DNA of 64,000 nucleotides, from the NCBI RefSeq assembly GCF_016808095.1, contig NC_068977.1, positions 6,074,479 to 6,138,478 on the forward strand. The letters run 5' to 3'. Both the position numbers and the translations under genes were made by a program. Shown here piece after piece: positions 13,341 to 26,439 of the stretch. The notes below the pieces were generated by a model that saw only the letters and a list, made by a program, of their open reading frames with translations, was not told the origin of the DNA and did no database searches. Every line of letters begins with the position of its first letter. Position 1 is the stretch's first letter. This stretch comes from Vigna angularis. Its lineage: Eukaryota > Streptophyta > Magnoliopsida > Fabales > Fabaceae.

Positions 13341-15934
13341 TGTAAGACCCTTGAAAATAATTACATTTGAGTTGATAAATATTTATTTTTGAGTACAGAA
13401 AATTTTGTATAATGCTACAGTAAAATACATATAATGTTACTGTAAAATACGTATGGTGCTATAGTAAAAATACCTCATGAAAAGCGTGTTGCTACAGTAA
13501 AATGTAGTACAACTACAGTACTGCTACAATAACAATGTAGTACAACTAATAATGTAGTACTACGACAGTAATCCTAACTTCAACTATAAAAAGGGGTGAG
13601 AATATGAAGTTTTTCATCATTGGAGTGAAATTCGTGAAGAGGGAACAAGAATTTAATAGCAGATAAAAAGATTTAAGGGTTAGGATCTGGTCATAGAGAA
13701 GGTTGTGAGAACTTCTAAAAGGGTGATTATGTTGAGTTGTAGAGAGAGTTGTCTATAGAAAAGGGGGTTGTCTTTGTGAGTGTAGAAGCTTTTAAAGGGT
13801 AAAGAAGGGAGGTGCTGCCCAGATTTTTTGTAGAGAAAGGATCAAAGTAGTTCATTAAGAGGTAAGAGGAGTTAAACCATGTCTCTTTATTTTTTTGAAA
13901 AGATGATGATATGAGCTTGTTGTTTGGACATGAATGTTGGTTGTTGTTTAGAAAATATACCTCTTGAGTAATTGTTTTTTTTTAAGTATGAGATTTTATT
14001 GATTATTGGCCAATATTGGAGTGTTTTAAAGTGTAAGTTATTAAATTTTGTTAGAAACATGATGTATGCAAATGAATGTGATATTTGTGAAACTTGTTAG
14101 GGAACACTTTGGCTAAGGAAAGAGAATGTACTGAAGTTGTCCATTGCGCGTCCTCTTTCCTGGAAGTCTACTCAAAAAGCTTTCAACTTATATCTTTTCA
14201 TAGAACAAAGAAAGTATATGTTGTCTTAAATGTGATGTTGTTTGCTGTATTTAGCTTGTTGTTTCTATTCAGAAAAATAATTGCTACATGCTATTTTTGG
14301 TGTCGATTTTAGAGTATAAATATTTTTTGTATTATGACTTATTGTTTTGTTTTCGAGAGATGGTTATATGGTGCTTTTGGTGTATCTTTTGAGTAGAAAT
14401 ATTTATTATATTTATGTAGTAGTTTTTGGTAGTTTAGTGAAGTAGTATGTTATAATAAATAAAAATTCTGGTAATGTGTACAAGCTTGCCCACGTAATGG
14501 TCATACAAGATGAGTTTGAAATAGGAAATATATAGCTAAATTAAATGGATGATCAGTAATGTTACTTAGGTTGCCAAATATAAGTTAATAAGTCAAGTCT
14601 TTGGTCCACAATTCACGTATATTATAAGAGACTTGAAAAGTGAGGAATTGAGTTGTTAATGGATTGGAACGTATTCCTAAGTGCTTAGAAATTTTAATTA
14701 TAGATTGTGTATGACCTTCAATCTTTGTTAAACTGAATGATTATTTATGTATGCATGGACAATTAACAATATGAATATTGAGTGTGTTTAATTGATGAAA
14801 TTTGAATGATTGAATAATTACATGTGGAGAGTTGTGGATTTGGTGTGTTCATATGATGAGTATTTTTCTTTGCCAAAGCAGTAATATTAAATGAACATTT
14901 TTGTGATGTGATAAATGTTGGATTGTTATTGCTTTATCCACGAATTAAAGATATGTAAGTGTGGGAGTAATCTCTCCTTGTTGGTATGTTATTTATTGAA
15001 TCTTAATTTTGAAATGAAAAGTTGTTCAGTGATGAGTAAGTGATGTATCTATCGTGATGTTAGAAAGTGATGTATCTATCGTGATGTTAGAAAGTATACC
15101 AATCTTGAGTGTTTTCTATTGAATGTTTGGCATAACCAATATAATAATTTTTGGTAAGATTGATGTTTTGATAAAAATGGACTCTTTGAGAATACTTGTG
15201 TGTTATTTGGATGATTATCTTGGATTAACATGGAAATGACTAGAGATGAGATATGCATGTGTGAAACTATGAGTATGGATGTGATGAGTTAATGTTGTGA
15301 TTAACAACAGGATAATGGGAGTGATATGTCATTATAGTTGTTATTGAGAAATGATTCTATATGATGTGTTATCATGTTGATTGTTGGAATCATGATTGGG
15401 TATGATGTGAATGTGATGGATATATACTACATGATGAGTTTGTAGACTGAGTTGTGAATTATTGATAAGTGGATGATCTAGGTTAATGTTAGATTTTAAA
15501 TCAAGAATGAGCATTATTGAGTTGTGATCTGTTGAGGCAGATGATTTTTGTGTGTTCAACGAAATTAAATTGATGGCAATCGTGTGGTCATGTATATGAA
15601 ATTTGATGATTTATGTTGAAATGAATGATTTTAAGTAATGTGGATGAGTGTGTTTTGTTGTATGCTCTTCAGTGTTCTAGTTAGCTCATCCTTGCTTGTT
15701 TGTGTTTGCGTTTGTGTTTTTGCGATGATCGTATAAAGAAATATTCTAAGAAAAATATTTGAGAATTTTCTTAGGATTGTAATTTTAAATCAATGTTATT
15801 TTAAGATGTGTACTCGATTTTCAATACTTATGATGTATTAAAAATAGTTTATTGGAGAAATTGAAATTTCAAATTTTAGAAAAATAAATAAATGTTTTAC
15901 GAATAAAGAGTGACACCCGAATCGGGGTGTTACA
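13341..15934 (+). mobile_element. LTR-only element (probable solo LTR, ~2.6 kb)
   Basis: Starts TGTAAGACCC and ends GGGGTGTTACA, the canonical TG..CA LTR borders seen in plant gypsy elements. Flanks are ACATC (13336-13340) and ACCTC (15935-15939), a target duplication with one mismatch. A TATA box (TATAAA at 13585-13590) follows the U3-like start and fits an LTR promoter on the plus strand. No primer-binding site, polypurine tract or coding domain was recognised inside, and no second LTR copy is present, so a solo LTR left by recombination is the simplest reading. A 27-bp tandem duplication lies near 15038-15092. The window has related ends at 43171-47343 and, more loosely, at 35949-38158. 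Confidence 0.72.
15038..15092. repeat. 27-bp tandem duplication
   Basis: Two exact copies of a unit containing TGATGTATCTATCGTGATG followed by TTAGAAAG, inside the LTR-only element at 13341-15934. Confidence 0.9.
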
Positions 15935-15939
15935 ACCTC

Positions 15940-18900
15940 CAAGTGAAATGGACGAAAAATGATAGAAGGATTTGAACCTTAGACCTTTTCCTAACATACT
16001 AGACAACATATTGTTGATATCAATTCCCCGTACGGAAACACTTATTTAAGAATACAAAATTACTGGAAAAAAAACTCATTAAACATAAATAAGACTTATC
16101 AAAGTTTTTTGTGTTAAATAATTTTAAAATTTATTTGTATTTTTTAATGACTATTTTCATAATTTTACATAGAATTTGATAAGTTTTTTTATCCAATTAA
16201 GGGTAACAAAACATACCATCCCGACCCATTTAATCTTGGCTCAATATTGATCTGTAAAAAATGGTCGAACCACCTTAAAATTGAAAATGGGTTGAACTTT
16301 ACAACCCAACTTGCTCGTTGGTGGTCTACCAGACTGGCCCACCTTTTTTTCTTTTTTATTTAATAATTTTTTTATTTAATATAAAACATAAATTCACGTT
16401 TCAATTTGTTAGTCAATAAGAAATCATGCATGGTCCTCGTACTTAGTTTAAAAGTGGCCCTTGAGTTTAAAAGTGGCCCTTGAGGGAAAGTTTCCTATAA
16501 AGATTAAATGGAGAGATATCCCATTCTTTGAATTGGGGTCGCTTTGGGCTTTTTGAGAATGTTGATGTCACTGTTGAAGTGGAAATATGTACTATTTCAA
16601 CCTTTTTTTCACGCGTGACTTTGAATCACCTTTCAATCTAATCAATATTTCAATTTTCCAAATCCATTAATGCATCCAATTTTGGGAATACTTTGTACCA
16701 TTCATGCACCAAAATCTCTTTCTACTCTTTCAAAAATCTACCACCCAACACAATAAATCATTTCAAGGACCAATACTTCACAACTATTTGCAAAAGGGAT
16801 TTCTGTACCTTTCTTACATTTCTTATTATGATGAATGATAATACGGTATTACTCTATTAAGATAACATTATTTAAATTTAAACGACCTTTACTTCAACTT
16901 TTTATTCCAAACTCGTATAAATAAGTAAAACCATCTCAAAAACTAATAAAGTATTACAGTTTTGTAGGTAAAAAAGGGACAAAAGAGTTATGAATATTAA
17001 AAATATTGACATTAAAATTATATTTAATTACTCTTTTGGTTTTAGTTTTAGCCAAAATAATTAAATTGGTCTCCAAATTTTTTTATCTCTAATTTTTTTT
17101 TTAAATTGATACAATTTTATAATTTTTTGTTAATACTATATCAACAATATCAAATATATCTCATGCCACTTTGTGATTTTTTTTTTGTGTTTTTTAATTT
17201 TTATTTTATTTTAAAAAAAAATCATTCACATATTAAGTTTGTGTCGTGCCACATAACACTCTTAATATGATGTGATAGTGATTATGTCATATATCTTATA
17301 TTCAATTTATTTTCTATATTTATTTTTATTCAATTCAATCTTATTCTTTTTCAATGAAGCAATTTTACACCTCTCTAAATTTATACTAAATTTAATTTTT
17401 ATATAAATGTTAAACTAATATTGCGAGAACCTAGAAAGGTGTATTTTAGGAGTGAAAGTGTTTTAAAATACTAAGACTCTATTATTTTAATAATAAAACG
17501 CTTTTATATAACTATAAAACTATTAAAGAGTCTCATTACTTAAAAACACTCTATTTTTCTATAAACTCTTTTATAAGAGTTTTCTCCCATTTCTCTAAGA
17601 TTTCTTACAATTTGTTCACCCCTTTGAGGATTAGAGGCCATAGGATTTCTTCTTGTGACAAGCTCGTCAAGGTCAACCAATCAATTTCTTCTTTAGGGTA
17701 AGTTAGTTTTTAACCTCTTTCCTCGTCTTGTTTGTTTTATCTGGTTGAATGCAAGATTTTCCTGCTCACATGTGTTCTTGTATCATCTTTCTTGAATCCA
17801 TGCTGATCAATTTCTTTGTTTGCATGGTCGGATCGTTTTGATGTTGTCTCTAGGTGTAGAAAAGGGATAATCTGCAAGTTAGGAGGTGTCTTGACTCTTT
17901 AGGGTTTGTTGAGAAGCTGTCAAAGTAAGGGAAGTTAATCCTTAATTCTTTTGTAATGTTCTTTCTATTTTAATGAATTGGATTTGTAGTGAGCATGATT
18001 AATTTTACTTGTATGGTTTGAATGTTTGATTCATGATTTTGTTGGTTTGGACTTGGTTTTGTGTGATTAAGAGGGTTTATAATATAAGTAATTGGACAAA
18101 TTGGTACGAGTTTCTATGTTTAAAACTATTTTGAACCAAAGCACTAAGAAAGAAGTACTATTTTGACAATTGAGCATGTACAAGTTCCATCAGAAATACA
18201 AAATACAAGTGTTGATATATGATATGACATTAAGCAGTACTAGACTAGCATTGAGCGCTAACTTCTTTGTGCAAGTTTGGAAGCATTTTTAGCTTGAGAA
18301 TGTTAAGTGTCCATCTACATCGTTGAGGGTCCTATTTTGTGAATGTTTTGGTATTAAACGACAACAAGACACTATTGAGCGCATCTTTGCACTAGATGTC
18401 TATAATATTTTAGCTCTAGGATATTGAGTGCAACGTTTTGCAAGAAGAATGACATTGTTGTTAAGCACCATAAAAGGTTTAGCATTAAGTGCTACCTCTG
18501 AGCGCCAATTTGTATGTTGGATCTATTTCTTTTTTTGGCTATTTAAAATATATTTATAATAAACTTTATGAATGCTTATGATTATTATTGTGTTTGATTA
18601 AAGTGATGATACTATTGTATACATGTATGGTAATATTCTAATACTTGAATAAAAGAATATTCTAATACTTTAATATCTATTTACATTCAAGTTGAGTAGA
18701 ATGTGCTATGTGAAGAATATCATAAATCTTAGTCTATAAATTTTATCCAATCTTAATTAGCGAAGAAGCTTAATCTTATATGTGATTGGATGATAAATTT
18801 GTGACTAAGGCTTTACAAGACCTAAAAACCACCACAAGTGTACATCATCCATTCTAATATTAGGAAAATATTAGGAAATTATATAATGTGAACTAAAGAA

Positions 18901-19915
18901 ATAAATAATGATACACATATCAGACCTAAAAACCACCACAAGTGTACACCTTCCATTCTAATGTCAGGAAATTATATCATGTGAACTAAAGAAATAAATA
19001 ATGATACACATACCAAAGATATGTGAATAGTTTTATATAAAAATTTGATCTTTTTAAAAAGTCCATGTATGAAACAATGTATGTATATATTTTATTATTA
19101 TAATTTATCATTTTAGATAACTATATTAATATTATATATATATATATATATATTTCTAGTCAGTATCATTAATTTTATAATATTTTTTAATAATTTTATA
19201 CGAATGAAATGTTATAAGTATTTTTCTTAAAATTAACACTTTAATAAACGTTTTTAAAATATATTTCAGTAATATAATTAAAGTTCATTTAAAATAAATT
19301 TCAAAAAATTGAATAAAAAAGTGAATTTTAATAAAAATATAGCATTAGATATACTCATATAGTAATTAGGTATCCCATTTGTTACAAACGTTATTACGAA
19401 TGTATTAATAATATATATACGATTATCTATATCCACGTTTTCTTTGTTAAACCCCTTTTTGTATCAGCTTTGGTTTTTTCATGTTACCGAGGTGAATTTA
19501 CGTATGTTGTGATGACTTTTAAAACATAAAGTGGTCAATTATTTTTGTGACAATAATTATACATGATGATGACTTTGACGTTGTGATGCCTTAGTATCTA
19601 AGTTTACACACCTCAGTCATGCATCAGCTGTTTATATGAAAATCATAGTGGTATATTTCAGACTCAAGAAAATATGTTTGACCAGAAAAAATCTAAATTA
19701 CACACACTGCAGGAAGAAATCAAGCACGACAGCAGCAGTATTGAAAACAGACCGAACAAAAACTCTCCATCCCCAAAACTTAACCATCATCCGCATGTGC
19801 TCCTGCAGAATAATCAAACCATTCATTGTTATGATCGAATTCCTTGGCCAGAATCCAGGCACATTGAGGAGAAACACAACAGTTATCGACAGCCTTCGAC
19901 TTGTGCAGATTCACA
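15940..19915. other. Gene-free region, partly repetitive
   Basis: AT-rich. 16447-16485 carries a 19-20-bp tandem repeat (AGTTTAAAAGTGGCCCTTGA type). 17400-18540 has TTGAGCGC/AGCGCT words and a leader-like tract reminiscent of an old LTR, but I could not define its ends. The tandem duplication at 18818-19013 is listed separately. The end is the 3' UTR of RH38. Confidence 0.35.
18818..19013. repeat. Tandem duplication of ~100 bp
   Basis: Copies start at 18818 and 18922 with AGACCTAAAAACCACCACAA and both end in AATAATGATACACATA. The second copy lacks a short internal stretch. Located in gene-free DNA. Confidence 0.85.
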
Positions 19916-22900
19916 TCATTGCAGTAAACCAGCTTCCTTGAGAGCACCTCTATAGTCTTCAACACTTTCTGCTCGCACCTGCATCCCCAGTCACATTAAC
20001 AAAATAAGTTATTTAAGATGGATATTTTCACAACTCCTTCAGAACAGATAATAAAAAATCAAATTTAGCAGAATCAGTGCTATGAATCAATTGACACACC
20101 TCAGCTACACGAGTGCCGAAGTGATTCTCAATCTTCGACATGAGCCTTTCATCCTTTTCATCACATATCAGGTTAAATACAGCCCCTGTAGGATCAAAAG
20201 AAACAAACGGATAACTTAACTATTTTATACCAGCGCTGAAAATATGATTCATAACTCGAGGAAGAATGAAGTTATGAATCACTTTCTTTGGAATAAAAGG
20301 GTAAAGCAAAAAAAAGTGCATGAAGTGATACTGTGGCCAAACAGATACATATTAAAACTTAAACACCAGTCTGACCACGGTGATCACTCAAACTAAATAT
20401 CTGCTTTGTCCGGTAAGATGGAAAAAGAAAAAGAATTTAGAAGTAATAAAGTCTATAAGAACTACAGATAAATAGTCAATTTTTAAAATCTCCTTTGTCA
20501 TCTGATTTTCAGGTGTCCTACCAACTCAACAGCCCACTAGCTAAAAATATTTCTAACCCCGTCAGAGTAATAATATATATTGAAACAAGTAGCACCACAA
20601 AAAAAAGGAATTAGGGGGGCTCACTTAATACCTATGAAGCACCGACTCTGACACTGACACCACTAACACAGCTAATGACCAAAATATAGGACACCGTATA
20701 ACTGCTGATACACACCCACAGCAAATGCATACATGTAATATAAGCATCAGGACAAAAGTCTCAACTGAGGATTAAGATTTTCATGTTGTAAAAACAAATT
20801 TGATAAAGTTTTCCTTGCAATAACATCTTTCACAGTAGAATCTTAAATAACAAACATGTAATCTTAATAGTTAAAATAACTACTTAAGTCCTTTTTATAA
20901 GCCTAAAAAATAAGTCATTATTATTTCTAATATAGGTCGTCTTCTTTCAATTTCTTTTTGCTATTTTTAAATACAGTAGCGTCAGCCAAACCTTTTTTAC
21001 AAGCCTAAAAAATAAGTCATCCATTATTTCTAATATAGGTCGTCTTCTTTCAATTTCTTTTTGCTATTTTTAAATACAGTAGCGTCAGCCAAATCATGTC
21101 AAAGAGATGTAAGCCAGCAGAAAATTGTGACACAGTTGAATAGGGTTGGACATCTAATAGAAGTGTCTGACAAGTGTTCGGCAGGGCACCACACTTTTCT
21201 ACCAAGGTCTCAGTGCTTCCTAGCTTAATAATGCAACTTTAACAATTTCTTATAACTACACAAGAGTAAGCAGAGAAATCTGGAAATTACCTTTGCGCCC
21301 AAAGCGCCCAGCTCTGCCAACCCTATGCAAATACACTTCACAATCAGGCTCAGGTTCACGGGTATAGCTGGCAGTGTGTTTCATTGGAAGATCATAATTG
21401 ATGACCAAATTAACCTAAATAAATATAAATAGTTAGGATGTAACCACATTTAAAAGATAAAAGGACAGACAAAAAGAGAAGAGTGGGAGAGAGAACCAAC
21501 ACAGTACCTGTTGCTGATCAAAGCCACGAGCAAGAAGATCAGTTGAAATAAGAACTTGAGTCAAACCATCTCTGAACTCCTTAACAATTTTCTCTCTCTC
21601 GTCATGACCAAGAGCACCTTGTATAGATGTAACCTCGTAGCCCATGTCAACAAGTGATTTATGCAACATTTGTGCACTATTTCTTGTACGCACAAATATG
21701 ATGGTTTGCCCCACATTCTCTCCTATTTCAAATATGTAATCTTTTATCACTTCAATCTTCGCAAGTTCATCAGAACAGTAGACTTTATATTGCTTCACTG
21801 CATCTAAAGATAGTTCTTCTTTCTTTACAAAAAGTTTATTATGATCCTCTTTGACTGTCCTTGAAACGAAATTCTTGACGGTGTCATTAAATGTAGCAGA
21901 AAACAGAAGAACCTGGAGGTACACACAAGACCAATCAATTTTCTAGATAAAAAGAAACTCACTGCAGAAAGCTTTATTCAAATGCAGATCCAATAGTTAT
22001 GTGGCTCCAAAATTGTGCAAATACAAATTGACTAGTATCAATCCATTAATATCAACCAAAAGAAGATGTAATCTTTATATCCATGTGATGTTGTTTGACT
22101 GAACAAGATATATTTCACTAGACTGTTTTCTCTTCTCGTAATATGAATGGATGGTTAACTTCATATCTTTCACACGTTATAAGAGGGCTCAAAGTGATTT
22201 AAGTTTTGCATGAACTAACGAAAAGATATGCTGAAGAATAGGTGACTATAATCACCAGTCACTATATGGATGCAGAAATTTACCACACAAGTTGAAGACG
22301 CTAAACGAATCAGAGAAACTAACACATCACTTGTAAAGTAATTGCATCAAGAAAAAATATATTATGCCGTTACTTAGCTTCCATTTGGTTTACTATAAAA
22401 AATCAATTTCACCCACTGCAGCACATGTTTCAATGTAAAATATATGGCTGAGTCTAATTGGAGCATATATCTCAGTCACGTAGACAAATATATGAAATAA
22501 TTTCTTGTGCAGATGGAGAATGGAGAGATATCATGATCCATGGAAGAACAACGTGAGAGAGAATTCAACCAACCTGACAATTAGAATTGACTTTTTCTAT
22601 TTCTTTCATTATCCTCAGGGAATCATCTTTAAATCCATCCTGCAACATTGAAGTTAATAACAATCAAGACATGGAATATTTACCAGCAAATTTCTATTAA
22701 AAATAAGACAAATGAACATGTAACCATATGAACATTCCCGAACCTAAAACTGTCTAATGCTCAATCTCTGGCATGCACATTTATAAACTATAAATGAATA
22801 AATCGTAAAATCAAATGATTCACTACTACTAGTTCTCTATTCCTCTATATCCATGACAAACTGACAATCTACCCTGCAACACAATTACAGCACGCATACC

Positions 22901-24469
22901 ATTTTAAAGATAGCTTTAGCAGTTTCACTACGTAATTCTTCAATAAAATGCAGTAACAATTCCTGGAAGAACGATACAGCCATGAACAGTGCACAATAGA
23001 ATACGGATCATGAAAAATGGAGGAAGGCCAAAAATCAACTTTATGATATTTGGGACAATGTATGATGGGCAAAATGCAGTAGTCAAAGAGCAGTTGAAAT
23101 ATACATGAATCATATGTATAAAATTTTAGTTGTATGCAACTAAAAATAAGCTGCATAAATATTGGCATAGTAACATAAAATCAACTCAACAAGTCAAGAG
23201 GGAAGATCCCCAATCTCATATTGAAACAGTGGCAACAATCCTGGCCACAAAAGTTATAATTCAGCAACACAGTAGCACAGCAGCACCTCTCAATACTATT
23301 AAACTCAAGATTCTACCAAGGTTGGAGACAGGGTGAAAACTTGTAACTCAAGGATTTCAAGAATCTATATTCCTACCTAAAATGAACAATTATACCCATA
23401 ATATAATACACAATATACAATGCATGTGTATTAAAAAGAACATATATAAAGCAAATACTTGCAAAACCACTTCCTCAGACAAAAAACCCCAATATTAAAC
23501 AAACGTAAATAAAAAAAATCATGATTACAATAATATCTTCAAATTAACAGAATCATATATTATTATGATTATGAGCAATTAAAGGAGAAAAACACTTAGG
23601 TCCAGTAAAAAATATCATAATTATATATTATATTATAATCGTTTTAAAAGTCACTGTAACAAGCTTTGAACAATTTTACACACACACACACACTTGGGTC
23701 CATTTAAAAACACTACGCAAATTGATGAAGAGACAAGAAAAGAAATTAATATAAAAAGAAGTTCCATTCGCAAATCAGATGAGAGAAACCTTGGGAAAAG
23801 AAGGACAAAGTGACTTTCAATTCTGTTTGCATGAAGCTCAGTTCGCAAGAGAGATACAACCAGCAGGGCCAAAGCTGCAATTGTAGTGCAGCATGGACAT
23901 CCAACAGTTGCAAAAGATCTAGAACTTATGTGCATAATGGAACAAGGGTCTCATTCAAACAAGGACATAACTAAGAAGTGTTTTACCATTGGGGTTGAAA
24001 GAATTTTAGGGTTTTTTTACTGGAATTGGAAATCAAAGGGGCCCGTCCCAGAATTTTTGGGCACCTTGACTCGCTAGATTTTGTAAATCCCACTATTAGT
24101 ACATGAAAGATCACATCATTCTCCCGATCCTGGTCAACTGTAATCCTACGCACAATCCAGCCCAAAGGACCTGCTCCCATGTGTAGAACATTACAACCCA
24201 CAAGGTGCATTATAATTTTAACAAAACTGGCATCCCTATAGCAGCTATCAAACAGCTTTGAAGTTACCAAAATGTATGTGCTAGGGTGTCTGCATAAATA
24301 TTGTCTTGATAATATACGGGTTATGCAATCATGAATTGTTATGCATGGTAAGATTACTAACTCACCAGATAATTACTTAAAAGACATATCCAGAGTGATT
24401 TCTACCTAGGTGACGGTAAAGCTGTATCAAAATTAAACTCACAAATAAATGGTCAAGAAATGTGGTTTT

Positions 24470-24522
<53 letters not shown>

Positions 24523-25448
24523 GTTCTCTTGTGTCTAACCTAACCAATCCTCCAATAAAGCACGGTAATAACAAGTTCAGCAAGTGGGCAACGCAATAAA
24601 ATTACCTCCGCAAGCATTTGATCTGCCTCGTCAAAAACAAGAATCTTCAACCTGGCGGCCCCAAGTTTCTTGAAGCTCATCCACTTCTTGATGGTGCCAG
24701 GGGTTCCGATCACCACCTGCGCCATAATCGGCGCCCTTTTCGCGATCGAGAGCGCATTGCTATCCGTCGGCACAGCGCATTCCGACGCAATCCCGGTGTA
24801 CTTCCCCATCTTGCGGAGAACCTCGATGTTCTGATTAGCCAACTCCCGAGTAGGGCAGACACAGAGAGCCTGCGGTGCCTGCACCTTGGGATCGACGCGG
24901 CTGAGCATCCCAAGCACGAAGCACGTGGTCTTCCCAGACCCGTTGTGCGCCTGCGCGATGAGGTCGCGGTGCGGCGGGTCGAGGATCATCGGCAAACTTA
25001 TCGCCTGGATCTTGCTCGGCTTCTGGAACTTCATCTCCACGTAGAGCCCTTTCAGAAGCTCCGGCGAGAGGTTTAAGTCCTCGAACTTCGCAGCCGACGT
25101 GTACGGCGTTTCTCCAGAGGTAACCTGACCACATTACAAAACCCTGACATTCAATTCAAAACCCTAACCGACTGTAAACAGAGAGAACAAGAAAGAGAGA
25201 AGTGTTGTGTTGCGAGTAAAACGAACCTTTTGGATGCTAGAATCGTCGGGGTCATCCAAGAGTTTGGGAGGGTTCTCATCGTTGTCTTCGATTTTTAATG
25301 AATCAAGGTTGACGGAAGATGCTTCAGTGGCGGTGGCGGTGGAGGAGGCTTCGGTTTCTTCGTCCGCTTCGTCAGCCCATCTTTTGGTAACTGGCGGCGG
25401 AGGGTCCACCGCGGTGGTGGTGGCGGCGGCGGTGGATGGTTCTGCCAT
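19916..25448 (-). CDS. RH38: DEAD-box ATP-dependent RNA helicase 38 (LOS4/DBP5-type mRNA export helicase)
   Basis: Seven exons on the minus strand, all phases consistent: 25227-25448, 24606-25124, 22574-22639, 21508-21912, 21291-21414, 20100-20185 and 19916-19978; 494 aa, close to the usual length for Arabidopsis RH38/LOS4. An Ala/Thr/Glu-rich N-terminus of about 74 residues precedes the helicase core. Visible motifs: Q motif (FQKPSKIQ, ~107-114), motif I AHNGSGKT (~133-140, the variant typical of the DBP5 clade), PTRELA, TPGT, DEAD (~239-242), SAT (~274-276), [16 protein letters not shown] (motif V) and HRVGRAGR (motif VI, ~434-441). The family works at the cytoplasmic face of nuclear pores, where ATP-driven remodelling strips export factors from mRNA; LOS4 affects cold tolerance in Arabidopsis. 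The ATG at 25448-25446 gives the family-typical MAEPS start. Intron 2 (~2 kb) holds a CTA microsatellite and intron 5 a ~100-bp tandem duplication. Confidence 0.96.
20890..21093. repeat. Tandem duplication of ~101 bp in an RH38 intron
   Basis: Two nearly identical units (20890-20990 and 20991-21093) share AATATAGGTCGTCTTCTTTC and ACAGTAGCGTCAGCCAAA. They lie in the RH38 intron between the exons at 21291-21414 and 20100-20185, away from the splice sites. Confidence 0.9.
24471..24522. repeat. (TAC)n / (CTA)n microsatellite in RH38 intron 2
   Basis: About 17 uninterrupted trinucleotide units near the 3' side of the donor of the exon at 24606-25124. Confidence 0.97.
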
Positions 25449-25463
25449 GGTTCGGAAGAAGAA

Positions 25464-25594
25464 TGCGACGGTAGCGAATAATACAAATGTTTGGGCCGAA
25501 AAAAATAATAATAATGTGTTCCTCCAATAGTAATAATAAATATAGTGAAGGTTGCGTTCCAATGACGGTGGCCAATAATACAAATGTTTGGGCC
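25464..25594. promoter_or_regulatory. Duplicated leader/promoter segment of RH38 with TGGGCC motifs
   Basis: Two copies of a ~33-bp segment (25464-25497 and 25563-25594) each contain GAATAATACAAATGTTTGGG or a one-to-few base variant and end in TTGGGCC. TGGGCC/T is the plant site II element common in promoters of housekeeping and translation-related genes. Because the first copy starts only 16 bp upstream of the RH38 start codon, one copy may be transcribed leader and the other promoter. The region between them is AT-rich. Confidence 0.45.
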
Positions 25595-26439
25595 TATGTT
25601 ATATGAACATTATCCACTTTTACTTCCTGCATCTCAACAATTTATTTGCGCACCTCCAAAAACTTTTAAAATGATTTTTTTCTATTGAAAAGATTAATCT
25701 TTCTGTAACAGATTTCTAAAATTTTCAAAATAAGATTTTTTAAACAAGATTTACGGGATAAACTTTATGGAATTAAATTTTTAAAACAAAATTTCTAGAA
25801 TTAAATATTTAGAACGAATGAAATATATTATGGAAAAATTTTTCAAAATAGAATTTCTAAAACATATATAATATTTTTTCAGAATATCCTTACATAAAAT
25901 ATATTTCAAAAAAAATCTTTTCAAAACATTTAGAATACAATTTTCAAAGCTTTCCGAATTAAGTACTTTTTTTTCGCATTCTCTTTTTGTTTTAGAGCGT
26001 TCTTCCCTTCTTCCCCCTCTTCTTCTTTCTCTGCAGCTTCAGTGGTGTGGTGTTGTACTAAAAAGAGCTTGAGTTTTTATTTTCTATTATTGTGAAGGTA
26101 CATTTAGCAATTATGAGAGTGAATGAAACAACAGTCACATATTTTTGGAAGAAAAAAAGTCTTTAATTGTGTAAAGTATAATATATTTTTATTACTGCAA
26201 ATATACTGCTGAAACTAAAACAATATATGTGAATAAATAAATGAAGAGAATAACTTTGTGACCGACTAGAAGGTAACCCAAAAGGAACAGAAAACATCAT
26301 CCTATAGGTATGCAACACCACCACCAAGTCTGATGCCATATCAATAAGTAAGTCTAACTGTTGCTCTTGAGGACAGTCCAACTGTTGGAATTATAATGTA
26401 AAGAGCTCAGTTATGGCATATGTGTGATTCATTCTTCTC

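Noticed and set aside
15955..16030. GGTTCAAATCC-like box on the minus strand suggesting a tRNA
   Set aside because: No cloverleaf, A box or acceptor stem could be paired around it.
24618..25134. Open frames antisense to, or out of frame with, RH38 exon 2
   Set aside because: They arise from the GC-rich codon usage of the exon; the helicase frame carries all conserved motifs.
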